NCBI RefSeq assembly: GCF_001399685.1
Contig: NZ_JTHN01000078.1
Span: forward strand, 1 to 58,470
Direction of reading: 5' to 3'
Length of the DNA stretch: 58,470 nt
Source of the DNA: Paenibacillus sp. A3
GTDB lineage: Bacteria > Bacillota > Bacilli > Paenibacillales > NBRC-103111
In this document: positions 25,208-33,888 of the stretch, piece after piece
Numbering within the stretch: position 1 is the first letter of the stretch
Layout: each line of letters begins with the position of its first letter
Notes under the pieces: model-generated
What the model was told of the DNA's origin: nothing
Databases searched by the model: none
Seen by the model: the letters and a program-made list of their open reading frames with translations, nothing else
Translations under genes and position numbers: made by a program

Positions 25208-27313
25208 TTACATCGCGGAATTCTCCTCGCTGGTCAACCCGGCACCCGGCCGTGTCTTGAACCGGGACAAGGAATGCATAAGCTCTTCCGCCATCTTGCT
25301 GAGCGATTCGGCCAACGCGGAAATGTCCTTCATCGTTTCATATTGACTTTGAGCGGAGGCGGAAATCCCGGCGGAATGCTGAACATGGATCTGATGATTC
25401 GTCACGACATCCGCCATGGAAGCCGCTACTTGCTCGGTGCCTGCAGCCATCTGTTGAGCGGTTGCGGTCACGTCCTGAATCTGAACGGCGATCGCCTGAA
25501 AAGTACCCGTAATGTTGTTAAACACGACGCTGACGGAATCGATCACCTCCGAGCCCTGCTCTACATCTTTAACGCCTTTCTGCATCGTTTGCGTCGCTTT
25601 TTGGGCGGAAAGCTGAATATCTTTTACCAATTGCGATATTCCTTGCGCCGACAGCGCGGATTGCTCGGCCAGCTTTTTGACTTCGCCCGCGACAACGGCA
25701 AATCCCCTGCCGTGCTCACCGGCCCGCGCCGCTTCGATCGAAGCGTTCAACGAAAGCAGCTGCGTTTGGTTGGAAATATCGGCGATCACGTTGATAATGT
25801 CCGTGATCTTCTGCGAATACTCGTACAGCTGCTGCATATCGTGCGCCGTTTGGCCTACCGATTCGCGAATCGACTTCATTTGGCTGACCGCATCCTGAAT
25901 GGCCCGGTGCCCTTCCTTGATTTCCTGCATCGACCCATCCGATACTTCCGCAACGATGCTGGACGATTCGGCTACCCTCTGCACCCCGATCGCCATTTCC
26001 TCCATCGCCCGCGAGGTTTCTACGGCGCTGTTCAACTGACTTTCGCCGCCGTCGGTCATTTCTTTCACCGCCGCTCTGATATGATCGGAGGCTCTGACCG
26101 ATTCGAGGGAGGAAGCCGTAAGCTGCTCCGAAGCGGCGGCCATTTGCTCGGAAGCCAAGTGGAACCGGTTGATCATCACGGAGAACGCATCCAGCATCCG
26201 GTTGAGATTGTCGGCCACCTGCCCGACCTCGTCCTGACTATCCACCGCCAGCGTCGGAGTCAAATCGCCATGCGAGATTTGCTTGATCGTTTCGGACATT
26301 TTCGGGATGGTACGCAGCATGTAACGAAGCAGGAAATAAACGGCCAAGATCAGCACGAGCGTCGAACCCGCGAAATACAAAATTGTCGTCCAGACAAACG
26401 ACCGCAAGCCTGCCAGCGCTTCGGCTTCCGGCATGACGCTGACGACCTTCCAGCCGGTCAACGCTACGGTGGAATATCCGAAATACGCGACCGTCCCCTT
26501 GTCGTCTTTTCCAAACATTAAGCCTGCGTCGTTCTTGTCCAACTGCGCGGCCAATCCGCCGAGATCGCCGGTCATCTCGCCAAGCTTCCGCTTCATGACG
26601 TATTCTTGGTTCGGATGATACATCATCGTGCCGTTATTATCGAGCAGGAAGGTATACCCGCTCTGTCCGAGCTTGTACGACTCCATAATTTGCGGAAGCG
26701 TATCCAAAAACAAATCGACGGCGACAAAACCGATCAACGCTCCCCCGTCCCTTACCGGGTGCAGAATACTGACGACCAGTTTGCCGCTCTGCGCATCGAG
26801 ATACGGGTCGGTATAGGCCATATCCTTCGCCTTGGACGCCGCCGCGTACCAGGGCCGCTGCTTCACGTCATAGTCCGGCTTGGACAACGCGCCGCCGCTG
26901 CCGACATAGAAGCCCCCTTTGTCGCTGGCAATCCATGTAAACGCTATCGTTTTATCCGTTGCGGAGATTTCGTTCAAGGTCGTGTCTACACTTTTATACA
27001 GAGGGCCGCTTTGCGCATGATCGCGGGCCTGCACGGTTTTTAAATAGTTGACGATTTCCTGGTTGGTGGCCATTTGGCGGACCAGCGTTCCCTTTTCCTT
27101 GAACAGGGCGCCTGCCTGGTCGGCTATCGCTCCGCTCTTGGTGGCCAGATTCGTTTCGATTTCGTTCTGCAGCAAACGGCTGGTATGAGAATAAATCAGA
27201 TAGCCTGTAAGGCATGAGGAGAGGATAATGACGGCAAGCATCGCAATAGCCAGCTTTGTGGAAATGCTTTTCCTGATGTGTGTGGCAGAAATCCATTGGT
27301 GTATGATATTCAT
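25208..27313 (-). CDS. Methyl-accepting chemotaxis protein with dCache sensor
   Basis: A 701-residue chemoreceptor. The first membrane helix is at about 20-42. A large extracellular double Cache domain (about 45-300) holds the hallmark [10 protein letters not shown] and [11 protein letters not shown], which form an amino-acid or organic-acid pocket in relatives. A second helix at about 308-330, HAMP, and a methyl-accepting domain with hairpin [21 protein letters not shown] follow. It ends without a CheR pentapeptide. The start is ATG 27311-27313. Unlike the two receptors at 1-5 kb, no clear sigma-D promoter is seen. Confidence 0.94.
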   Translation of the reverse strand: MNIIHQWISATHIRKSISTKLAIAMLAVIILSSCLTGYLIYSHTSRLLQNEIETNLATKSGAIADQAGALFKEKGTLVRQMATNQEIVNYLKTVQARDHAQSGPLYKSVDTTLNEISATDKTIAFTWIASDKGGFYVGSGGALSKPDYDVKQRPWYAAASKAKDMAYTDPYLDAQSGKLVVSILHPVRDGGALIGFVAVDLFLDTLPQIMESYKLGQSGYTFLLDNNGTMMYHPNQEYVMKRKLGEMTGDLGGLAAQLDKNDAGLMFGKDDKGTVAYFGYSTVALTGWKVVSVMPEAEALAGLRSFVWTTILYFAGSTLVLILAVYFLLRYMLRTIPKMSETIKQISHGDLTPTLAVDSQDEVGQVADNLNRMLDAFSVMINRFHLASEQMAAASEQLTASSLESVRASDHIRAAVKEMTDGGESQLNSAVETSRAMEEMAIGVQRVAESSSIVAEVSDGSMQEIKEGHRAIQDAVSQMKSIRESVGQTAHDMQQLYEYSQKITDIINVIADISNQTQLLSLNASIEAARAGEHGRGFAVVAGEVKKLAEQSALSAQGISQLVKDIQLSAQKATQTMQKGVKDVEQGSEVIDSVSVVFNNITGTFQAIAVQIQDVTATAQQMAAGTEQVAASMADVVTNHQIHVQHSAGISASAQSQYETMKDISALAESLSKMAEELMHSLSRFKTRPGAGLTSEENSAM

Positions 27314-27633
27314 GTTGTCGACGACCTCTTTCGGAGTCTTATGTAGTTTCCACTAACGCAACCTTCAGCTATGTTGTCACATGGTCGTCTCGAACTTGGC
27401 CCTCCGTCCCGGCATGGCCGAGTTGTCTTTCACCGCCTTATGTCCCCCGATTATCGCTTGGATGTATTCATTAAAACACAATTCGACTAATTTCGACAAT
27501 AACCCAATTTGAAAACCAATGCGTATTTTTAAGCCGGTTCCTCTCTTGACTCTCCCTGATTTCTGCATGCCCATAAAATGAGGTATACTGGCTAACAGAA
27601 TGAAACATTGAACATAAGGTCAGGTGAGCGGGC
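27314..27633. other. Intergenic region between chemoreceptor and corA
   Basis: A 320-nt stretch with no convincing gene. A -10-like TATACT lies at 27584-27589, 45 nt before the corA start, without a good -35. An ORF on the reverse strand (27377-27574) has no ribosome binding site and is not accepted. Confidence 0.4.
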
Positions 27634-28584
27634 TTGCTGCGGATATGCGCCGTTACTCACGATGCGGTTTTACTTACCGATATTGGACTGGACAGGCTGG
27701 ACGATCCCGACATCGACTGGTATTGGGTCGACTTCAATCAACCGACGGAGCAGGAAGCGAAGCTGCTGGAAAGCCATTTTCGTTTCCACCCGCTCGCGAT
27801 TGAGGACTGCTACCATTTGCTGCAGCGGCCGAAAGTGGACCATTACGAAACCGTTCATTTTTTCGTGCTGCATGCGCTCAATCCTCAAAAGCTGTCGGCG
27901 CAGGAGGTGGATATGTTTCTGGGCAGCCGCTTCCTGGTGACGTTTCACTTCGGACAACAGCCGGAGCTCGACGAAGCATGGCAGCGCGTGCAGGAGCAGC
28001 CTTCCTGCCGGGAGAAAGGACATCTGTATGCCGCCTATCTGGTGATGGACAAGCTGGTGGATGAATATTTTCCGGCGGTGTACGAGCTGGAGGACCAACT
28101 GCTCGCAATTGAGGCCGGAAGCCGCAAACGGTCGGTGCAGCAAATGATGGACGATATTTTCGAAATTCGCGGCCGGCTGCTGAAATTACGGCGGACGATC
28201 GTGCCGATGCGCGACCTGCTGTACCGGGTCGTGAACTCGGAGCGGATCGAGGGGGTCAAGGAGCATCTGTTTTATTTTACCGACGTATACGACCACCTGC
28301 TCAAGCTGGCGGAGATGATCGAATCGAACCGGGACATGACCGCGGACATGCGCGACAGCTACATCTCCATGAACTCCAACCGGATGAACACGATCATGAA
28401 GACGCTCACGGTTATCACGACCATTTTCATGCCGTTGACGTTTATCGCCGGTATTTACGGGATGAACTTCGATTATATGCCCGAGCTGAAGTGGCATGCC
28501 GGGTACTTCTTCGTGCTCGGCGTCATGTTCGGCATCGGGGCTGGGATGTTCTGGTGGTTCAAGCGAAAGGGCTGGTTCGACTGA
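27634..28584 (+). CDS. corA: CorA-family magnesium/cobalt transporter
   Basis: A 316-residue CorA-type channel. A long cytoplasmic domain and stalk helix (to about 255) are followed by two C-terminal membrane helices joined by the signature loop YGMNF (GMN motif), then a basic tail (FKRKGWFD). It forms pentamers that admit Mg2+ or other divalent ions. The start is TTG 27634, 6 nt after AGGTGA. No Mg2+-responsive leader could be recognised upstream. Confidence 0.92.
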   Translation: MLRICAVTHDAVLLTDIGLDRLDDPDIDWYWVDFNQPTEQEAKLLESHFRFHPLAIEDCYHLLQRPKVDHYETVHFFVLHALNPQKLSAQEVDMFLGSRFLVTFHFGQQPELDEAWQRVQEQPSCREKGHLYAAYLVMDKLVDEYFPAVYELEDQLLAIEAGSRKRSVQQMMDDIFEIRGRLLKLRRTIVPMRDLLYRVVNSERIEGVKEHLFYFTDVYDHLLKLAEMIESNRDMTADMRDSYISMNSNRMNTIMKTLTVITTIFMPLTFIAGIYGMNFDYMPELKWHAGYFFVLGVMFGIGAGMFWWFKRKGWFD

Positions 28585-28596
28585 ACCGGCGAGCCG

Positions 28597-28605
28597 TGCT
28601 ATACT
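28597..28605 (+). promoter_or_regulatory. Extended -10 promoter for the rRNA methyltransferase leader
   Basis: TGCTATACT, an extended -10, lies 61 nt before the leader peptide start. The -35 is poor. Confidence 0.45.
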
Positions 28606-28631
28606 TTCTGAAGAGCTTATTGTAATTGAAA

Positions 28632-28730
28632 GGCTCTGTTTCGTTATAAAGGAGAGCGGTTTTCGATGATCATCCAGTTCATTCGTTATCGTTAATGTAA
28701 GGTGCAGAACAGGCAGCCCCCCCTTTTTTT
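28632..28730 (+). promoter_or_regulatory. Possible attenuator upstream of the rRNA methyltransferase
   Basis: GGCTCTGTTT (28632-28641) can pair with GAACAGGCAGCC (28707-28718) with a 2-nt bulge. The 3' arm runs directly into C7T7 (28717-28730), giving a terminator-like structure whose loop holds the leader ORF. A second small hairpin, TTCATTC/GAATGAA (28767-28789), sits 2 nt before the GAGGTG ribosome binding site of the methyltransferase. The loop of the first structure is unusually long, so its role needs testing. Confidence 0.4.
28666..28695 (+). CDS. Nine-residue leader peptide MIIQFIRYR with a +X+ arrest motif
   Basis: ATG to TAA encodes MIIQFIRYR, preceded by AAAGGAG. It ends in Arg-Tyr-Arg immediately before the stop. 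Arg/Lys-X-Arg/Lys is the established motif at which macrolides and ketolides stall ribosomes, as in ErmDL (MRLR). The ORF sits 109 nt before an RlmA/TlrB-type 23S rRNA methyltransferase, the kind of gene such leaders control. The peptide is real in sequence; its regulatory use is inferred. Confidence 0.6.
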   Translation: MIIQFIRYR

Positions 28731-28803
28731 CGAGCTATGGGACGGGTTTCTTTGTGCTGTGCCTTTTTCATTCAACGAAAACGAATGAACGAGGTGTTTT
28801 TTG

Positions 28804-29694
28804 GTGTTGAAAAAAATCGATGCGGCCGCCCGATTGATCGGCCGGTACAGCTCTCTGTTTCAATGTCCCGTCTGCGGGCTTGCCATGGAAATGAACGAAA
28901 ACCGGACGTTGCTTTGCCGGAATCGGCACGGTTTTGATACCGCGAAGCCCGGCTATATTTCATTATTGACGAAAGCCGTCAAAAGCGATTATGGAAAAGC
29001 AATGTTCGAAGCCCGGAATCTCGTGTGCCGAAGCGGCTTCTTTCGTCCTCTGATCGAGCGGATCGGGTGGACGATCCTTACGAATATAAGCGGGGGCGGC
29101 TTGGAGCCGATCACCGTGTTGGATGCCGGATGCGGCGAGGGTTCTCAGTTAGCGCAGCTTGCAGACGTATGGAAGCGCGGAACGCCTGAGGGGTTCCTCG
29201 GGGCCGGGCTCGATCTGTCCAAGGAAGGCCTCGCGATCGCTGCGCGAGAGCATGCGGGTTTCATCTGGTGCGTGGGCGATCTGGCGCGGAGCCCTTTTCG
29301 GGACCAGTCGTTCGATGTCATCCTGAACGTATTATCCGCTTCGAATTATGGGGAATTCAGCCGCTTGCTGCGCAAGGACGGCATGTTGATCAAGGTCATT
29401 CCGGGCAGCGGGCATTTGCGGCAGCTGCGGGACGCCTTGTACGACCGTTCGCCCAAGCAAACTTATACCAACGACAAGACGAGAGCGCTTTTCATGCGCC
29501 ATTTCGACATCTTGGATGAACAGCAGCTGCGATACGACGTCACTTTGCAAGAGGAGCTGCTTGAACCTCTGGTCCGGATGACGCCGCTGTCGTGGGGCGC
29601 CCGGGACGAGCAGATTCAGCAGGCGCTGCGGCTGGGGATCCGGGAGGTTACCGCGGATTTCACCGTGCTGGTCGGGCGCGCAAAAGTCCGGTAA
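28804..29694 (+). CDS. 23S rRNA (guanine-N1)-methyltransferase, RlmA/TlrB type
   Basis: A 296-residue enzyme. The N-terminal zinc finger CPVCGLAMEM ... CRNRHGFDTAKPGY is diagnostic of the RlmA family. A class I SAM-binding domain follows (VLDAGCGEGSQLAQL at about 104-118, then GLDLSKEG, then FDVILNVLSASNYGE). Gram-positive members (RlmAII/TlrB) methylate G748 of 23S rRNA at the macrolide exit tunnel. The start is GTG 28804, 7 nt after GAGGTG; the TTG at 28801 is less well spaced. The short leader peptide upstream fits control by tunnel-binding antibiotics. Confidence 0.88.
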   Translation: MLKKIDAAARLIGRYSSLFQCPVCGLAMEMNENRTLLCRNRHGFDTAKPGYISLLTKAVKSDYGKAMFEARNLVCRSGFFRPLIERIGWTILTNISGGGLEPITVLDAGCGEGSQLAQLADVWKRGTPEGFLGAGLDLSKEGLAIAAREHAGFIWCVGDLARSPFRDQSFDVILNVLSASNYGEFSRLLRKDGMLIKVIPGSGHLRQLRDALYDRSPKQTYTNDKTRALFMRHFDILDEQQLRYDVTLQEELLEPLVRMTPLSWGARDEQIQQALRLGIREVTADFTVLVGRAKVR

Positions 29695-29719
29695 CCCGGT
29701 TAAGTCATGGATATAGAGG

Positions 29720-29760
29720 ACACCTCCGCTGCGGTTGTGAAGCAGGCGGAGGTGTTTTTT
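29720..29760 (+). terminator. Terminator after the rRNA methyltransferase gene
   Basis: ACACCTCCGC pairs with GCGGAGGTGT around a short loop and is followed by T6. Confidence 0.85.
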
Positions 29761-29886
29761 AGCTATACGGAAAAACTTGGCTCGCCCATTTTCAGCTTGC
29801 ATTCAGGTTCATGTCATGATTTCTTCATCTTTGTCTGCCATAATGCTTTAAAAAGCAGGCAACTTGTGCAAGAAAGGCTGGACGGA

Positions 29887-30963
29887 ATGGAGCGGAAACA
29901 CAATTTCTTTTATATTCAAGCGGCCCGCGGCGTTGCCGTTCTGCTGGTCATGCTGTTTCACGCTTCGCAAACGGGGCAGCATTATTTTGGATACAATTAT
30001 CTCGGGATCAGCGAAATGGGACGCTCGGGAGCCTATACGTTTTTTTTCGCTTTGACCGGTTATTTAATGTTCACGCTGTATCGCGAACAATTCGGAAGGA
30101 CGGAGCTGTTCGGAACGTTTTTGCTCAAACGGTTCTATCGCATTTATCCGTTATACTGGCTCATCATGGCTGCCGTCGTCCCGATCTATTTTTTGGTGCC
30201 GTCGTTCGGCTTCGGATATGAGCGCAATCCCGGGGTCATTTTCAAATCGATGCTGCTGTGGCCGCAGGCTCAGGCGCCGATTCTGGGCGTCGCTTGGTCG
30301 CTGACGTACGTCGTGTGGTTTTATCTGATGTTCTCCCTGGTGTTTCTCTTGAAAGAAAAAACAGTCGCCGCGATTTATTCGGGGTGGCTGACGATCATTA
30401 CCCTCAACGCCATCGGGTGGATTCAGGTGAAATCCGGGCTGCTGGAGCAATTTTTGTTTAGCGAGGCACACTTGGAGTTTTTCGCCGGAATGCTCGTCGC
30501 CTATCTCGTCCGCAAGCGTTCGCTCGGCCGCAGCCTATGGTGGATTGCAGGGGGCGGAGCCGTCTACGCGATTCTCTGGGTACTGCGGTACGAGCAAGCC
30601 GGTCTGCGATATACGGATCTGCTGCATACGTTCGGATCGGCGTTGGTGCTGGTCGGGGTAACGACGTGGAAAGGTCCGGCGTACCGCTGGCTGAAACCGC
30701 TCGCGCTATGCGGGAACGCCTCCTATTCGATCCTGCTCGCCAGTCTGCCGATGATGTCGGTCACCTTCAAGCTGGCGCGGGCCGCGCATGCGGTGGAGCG
30801 GATCGGGCCGGCGCTCACAGTCACGCTTTGCTTCCTGTCGGGATTGCTCCTGTGCCTTGCCGTGTACCGCTGGATCGAAAGACCGCTGAACGCGTTGACC
30901 AAAAAAGCCGTGCAAGCACGGAGCCGCCGCAAAGCCCAGGAAGTCTATTCGCGCGCCACGTAG
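29887..30963 (+). CDS. Acyltransferase family 3 membrane protein
   Basis: A 358-residue polytopic acyltransferase_3. It begins FYIQAARGVAVLLVMLFHAS, carrying the R/K-x10-H active-site layout at the end of helix one, and has LKRFYRIYPLYWL, typical of the family. About ten membrane helices are predicted, with a basic C-terminus. Members O-acylate peptidoglycan, polysaccharides or lipids; the acceptor is unknown. The start is ATG 29887 with AAAGG 9 nt upstream; the open frame extends further up but that part has no family match. A terminator follows. Confidence 0.85.
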   Translation: MERKHNFFYIQAARGVAVLLVMLFHASQTGQHYFGYNYLGISEMGRSGAYTFFFALTGYLMFTLYREQFGRTELFGTFLLKRFYRIYPLYWLIMAAVVPIYFLVPSFGFGYERNPGVIFKSMLLWPQAQAPILGVAWSLTYVVWFYLMFSLVFLLKEKTVAAIYSGWLTIITLNAIGWIQVKSGLLEQFLFSEAHLEFFAGMLVAYLVRKRSLGRSLWWIAGGGAVYAILWVLRYEQAGLRYTDLLHTFGSALVLVGVTTWKGPAYRWLKPLALCGNASYSILLASLPMMSVTFKLARAAHAVERIGPALTVTLCFLSGLLLCLAVYRWIERPLNALTKKAVQARSRRKAQEVYSRAT

Positions 30964-30968
30964 ATTCG

Positions 30969-31024
30969 AAAAGCCGTATTCCATAAGAGGAGGGGAACCC
31001 CTGCTTGCGGAATACGGCTTTTTA
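30969..31024. terminator. Terminator between acyltransferase and DUF2264 genes
   Basis: AAAAGCCGTATTCC pairs with GGAATACGGCTTTTT around a GC-rich inner hairpin. A and T tracts on the two sides allow bidirectional use. Confidence 0.85.
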
Positions 31025-31069
31025 GGTTGTTGCAGACACGTATGAAACGGCTCCCGGCGGCGGCCCAGT

Positions 31070-32218
31070 TTATTCCAATGCATGGTCTGCCGGAGTATAT
31101 CCGCCCGACCATGCTTTTCGCGATGTCCAGTCCGCCGCTTCATTCTGCCAGAACGGGCGGTCCGCCGAAAGCCCGAGCGGCAGAAAAACGGTGGCGCACA
31201 AGTACAAGCTGCCGGTGGAAATGTACGGCTCTCCGATTTCCGGCTGATGCCCGCAGAAGCCGATCGTCAGCCAGCCGCCCGCATCGAACGTGCCCGGCGC
31301 TTCGATCATGCGGCGCATAATAGCGGTCAGCGCACAGCGCACTTGGGCCGGCGCGACATCGTCGGGCAGCTGCTCGCGCAGCGCCATCTGGGCCAGCAGT
31401 TGGAACGCGCCGAAGCGGTAAGCAAGCGAACGTCCGACGACGGGAAACGTTCCTTCCGGCGAAATGGACCGTTCCTGCACGGCGGCGTAACGCACCGCCC
31501 TCCGCTGGATGCGCTCCCGCAGTTCCGCCCATTCGGCATAGCGGTCGCCGACCGTCTCCAGAAGATCGAGCAGCATCGGCTGAATGACGAAGCTGTTGTA
31601 GTAGTCCGCATGGTAATGAGGCCCGTCGCCGTACATGCCGTCGCCGAGATACCACTGCTCATGCTGCTTCAGCGCATAATCGATCCGCATCGGGTCCCAC
31701 GTGTCATCGCCGATGACGCAGAGCGCCGCTTCGATCATGGCCGCGAACAGCAGCCAGTTGTTAAACCACGGCTTCCGGGAACGGGTCGCCCTCAGCGCTT
31801 CCTTCACGTTCGACTTGACGCGGTCGTCGAGCCCGCTCCACAACGACGTAGGCGCCCGCAAAATCGCATGGGCCAGAAAGGCCGCATCGACGATCGGCTG
31901 GTAGCCCTCGGAGAAGTTCATCCGGTCCGGCGACTGCGGATCGGTCGCCGCATCCATCGCCAGCTGCGCCAGCCGGACGTACTCGCCGCGCAGCTCCCCT
32001 TCCGCTCCCGTCCTCGGGCCATGCTCCAGCCACGGCGCGATGCCTGCGAGCAGCCGGCCGTACGCCTCCAGATACGTGTACAGCTCCCGGTCGTCCAGCT
32101 TCGCCTCCACCGGCATCCGCTCTTTCAGCTTGCGCTGCGACAGCGCTTCGAGCACCGGCTTCGCGATGCGCTGCATCGTCTGCAGCCAGTAGTCTCGGTC
32201 ATCGGCATGAGTCGTCAC
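31070..32218 (-). CDS. DUF2264 protein
   Basis: A 382-residue DUF2264 protein, probably an alpha/alpha-barrel. Conserved segments include KPWFNNWLLFAAMIEAAL, GDGMYGDGPHYHADYYNSFV and VVGRSLAYRFGAFQLLA, with Asp, His and Tyr residues suited to a glycan-binding cleft. Family members sit in plant-polysaccharide (pectin and rhamnogalacturonan) loci, but the reaction is not established. The start is GTG 32216-32218, 8 nt after AGAGGAA. It is the last gene of the leftward module with the sugar transporter and the kinase/regulator pair, suggesting it acts on the imported sugar. Confidence 0.82.
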   Translation of the reverse strand: MTTHADDRDYWLQTMQRIAKPVLEALSQRKLKERMPVEAKLDDRELYTYLEAYGRLLAGIAPWLEHGPRTGAEGELRGEYVRLAQLAMDAATDPQSPDRMNFSEGYQPIVDAAFLAHAILRAPTSLWSGLDDRVKSNVKEALRATRSRKPWFNNWLLFAAMIEAALCVIGDDTWDPMRIDYALKQHEQWYLGDGMYGDGPHYHADYYNSFVIQPMLLDLLETVGDRYAEWAELRERIQRRAVRYAAVQERSISPEGTFPVVGRSLAYRFGAFQLLAQMALREQLPDDVAPAQVRCALTAIMRRMIEAPGTFDAGGWLTIGFCGHQPEIGEPYISTGSLYLCATVFLPLGLSADRPFWQNEAADWTSRKAWSGGYTPADHALE

Positions 32219-32260
32219 GTTCGATCTTCCTCTCGTTTGATGTTGTTCCGTAAGCGCCAG

Positions 32261-33856
32261 CTACATCACGCCGGATCTCGACTTGTACTCCCCGGGCGTG
32301 ACGCCGATGTATTTTTTGAACACCTTGGAGAAGTACGTCCGGTCCGAATAGCCGCAGCGCAGCGCGACGACCTCGATGGAATCCTTCGTCTTCTCCAGCA
32401 GGTCGGCGGCGATCTTCATCTTGTACCGGTGGACGTAGTCCGTGAAATTTTCGCCGGAAAGCTTCTTAAAGTACCGTGAAAAATAGCTCGGGTTCAAATA
32501 CAAATGCGTCGCAATATCGATCGAGGTGATCGTCTCCGCCAAATGCTGCGCGATGTACTGATCGATCGTCTGCAGCTTCGGCTCCTTGCTCGCCTGCGGC
32601 TCCCCGAGCCGTCGGCCGTTCATGATCTGCCGCAGCTTCAGCCCCATCAGCCCGAGCGCATCGCCTAGCGTCAGCGTCTGCTGCAAGCAGGCGTACAGCG
32701 TCTCGCCGCTGAACGCCCGGTACTGGAGCTCGACGAGCCGCAGCCTGTCCGCGCACTGATGCACGAACGAAGCCGGTTCCGGCCGCAGCTCCAGCGCGGA
32801 ACGACGAATGCCCGCCAGCGCCTTCTCCAGCAGCGCCTCGTCGTGATCCCGGACCGCCTGCGACAGTTCGGCGTACTCCTGCTCGAACCCTCCGGCTCCC
32901 GGATGATACGCGTGCGGCAATCCCGCCGCGGGCAGCACGGTCACCGGATGCTCGCTGTAGAAAGCGGAGTAGCGCTCCGCCGCCATGCGGCGATGGGCTG
33001 CGCCAATCTCCGTAACCGTCAGCTTGTCCGCACTCGAGCTGGCGAAGAACGTCGTGCCTACGCCGAGAAATTCTTTGCATTTGGCTTGAAGCTTCGCCAC
33101 AAATGCCAGCAGATGCTCCTGCGCGTTCCATTTCAAGGAAGGCCGGTAATTGAGCAGCACGGCCAGTCCTTCGCCGTCGTTGAATGTCGTGATGCCTTCG
33201 AACTCGCCCGCCAGCTCGGCTGCAATATTCGCGACGCCGTAGCGGATGAGCGGCAGGTCCTTGTGCGCATAGCGCGAGAGCACGTCGTAATACGACACGT
33301 AGCCGAGCGCCAGCAGAAACGACGGCTGGTCCCAGACGAGGCCGAGCCGCGCGGCGGAATCGGTCAAATAAGCGGCATCTCCGCCACGCAACAACTGCTT
33401 GAAAAAAGAATCACGCAGCACATTGGCATGCCGGCTCCAATCCTCCCGGTACGTCAGCTGCTCCGTCTGCGCTTTCGCCGCGCGCAGAAGCCTCACGGAT
33501 TTCTCCAAGCTTTGCGCCAGCTGCTCGGCCGTCAACTCGTCCTTGATCAGGTAATCGTCGACGCTCAGCTTAAGCGCCTTCTGCGCATAGTGGAAGTCTT
33601 CATGGCACGTCAGAAAAATAACCCGCACCTCCGGCCGCCGCCGCAGCATTTCCGAAGCCAGCTCCAGCCCGTCCATTTGTGGCAGGCCGATATCCGACAC
33701 GACGAGGTCCGGCCGAAGCTCATCGAACAGCCGCAACGCCTTGACGCTGGAGTACGTATCCGCGACGATCTGCAAGCCGAGCGCGTTCCAATCGATCAGC
33801 TGCTTCAAATATTTCAGCATCGGCACATCGTCGTCGATGATCAGGACTTTGTACAT
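32261..33856 (-). CDS. YesN-type response regulator with AraC DNA-binding domain
   Basis: A 531-residue response regulator. The receiver domain (1-120) has acidic pocket DDD at 8-10, phospho-acceptor Asp55 (VVSDIGLPQMDG) and Lys in LIKDEL. A long middle region (about 130-420) precedes a C-terminal AraC/XylS domain with two HTH motifs (SIDIATHLYLNPSYFSRYFK and the GYSDRTYFSKVFKKYIGVTP end). It starts 32 nt after the kinase gene. It probably activates the sugar ABC genes at 36-39 kb, whose upstream regions share a 16-bp box. Confidence 0.92.
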   Translation of the reverse strand: MYKVLIIDDDVPMLKYLKQLIDWNALGLQIVADTYSSVKALRLFDELRPDLVVSDIGLPQMDGLELASEMLRRRPEVRVIFLTCHEDFHYAQKALKLSVDDYLIKDELTAEQLAQSLEKSVRLLRAAKAQTEQLTYREDWSRHANVLRDSFFKQLLRGGDAAYLTDSAARLGLVWDQPSFLLALGYVSYYDVLSRYAHKDLPLIRYGVANIAAELAGEFEGITTFNDGEGLAVLLNYRPSLKWNAQEHLLAFVAKLQAKCKEFLGVGTTFFASSSADKLTVTEIGAAHRRMAAERYSAFYSEHPVTVLPAAGLPHAYHPGAGGFEQEYAELSQAVRDHDEALLEKALAGIRRSALELRPEPASFVHQCADRLRLVELQYRAFSGETLYACLQQTLTLGDALGLMGLKLRQIMNGRRLGEPQASKEPKLQTIDQYIAQHLAETITSIDIATHLYLNPSYFSRYFKKLSGENFTDYVHRYKMKIAADLLEKTKDSIEVVALRCGYSDRTYFSKVFKKYIGVTPGEYKSRSGVM

Positions 33857-33888
33857 GACTATCCTCTCCCGTTGTCCATAGTCGCTCG

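Noticed and set aside
27450..27490. Possible sigma-D promoter (AGCGATAA) for the third chemoreceptor
   Set aside because: Only five of eight -10 bases match and the upstream element is 12-13 nt away, which is too weak.
27377..27574. Reverse-strand ORF of 65 codons between the Cache chemoreceptor and corA
   Set aside because: It has no ribosome binding site, no recognisable pattern, and its start lies in the corA promoter region.
28737..28937. ORF of 66 codons (contains QRKR) overlapping the rRNA methyltransferase start, considered as a second leader peptide
   Set aside because: There is no ribosome binding site before its ATG, which directly follows the T-tract, and most of it is an out-of-frame shadow of the methyltransferase.
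31082..32479. 465-codon ORF opposite the DUF2264 gene
   Set aside because: It runs across the end of one real gene into another and has shadow-type composition.
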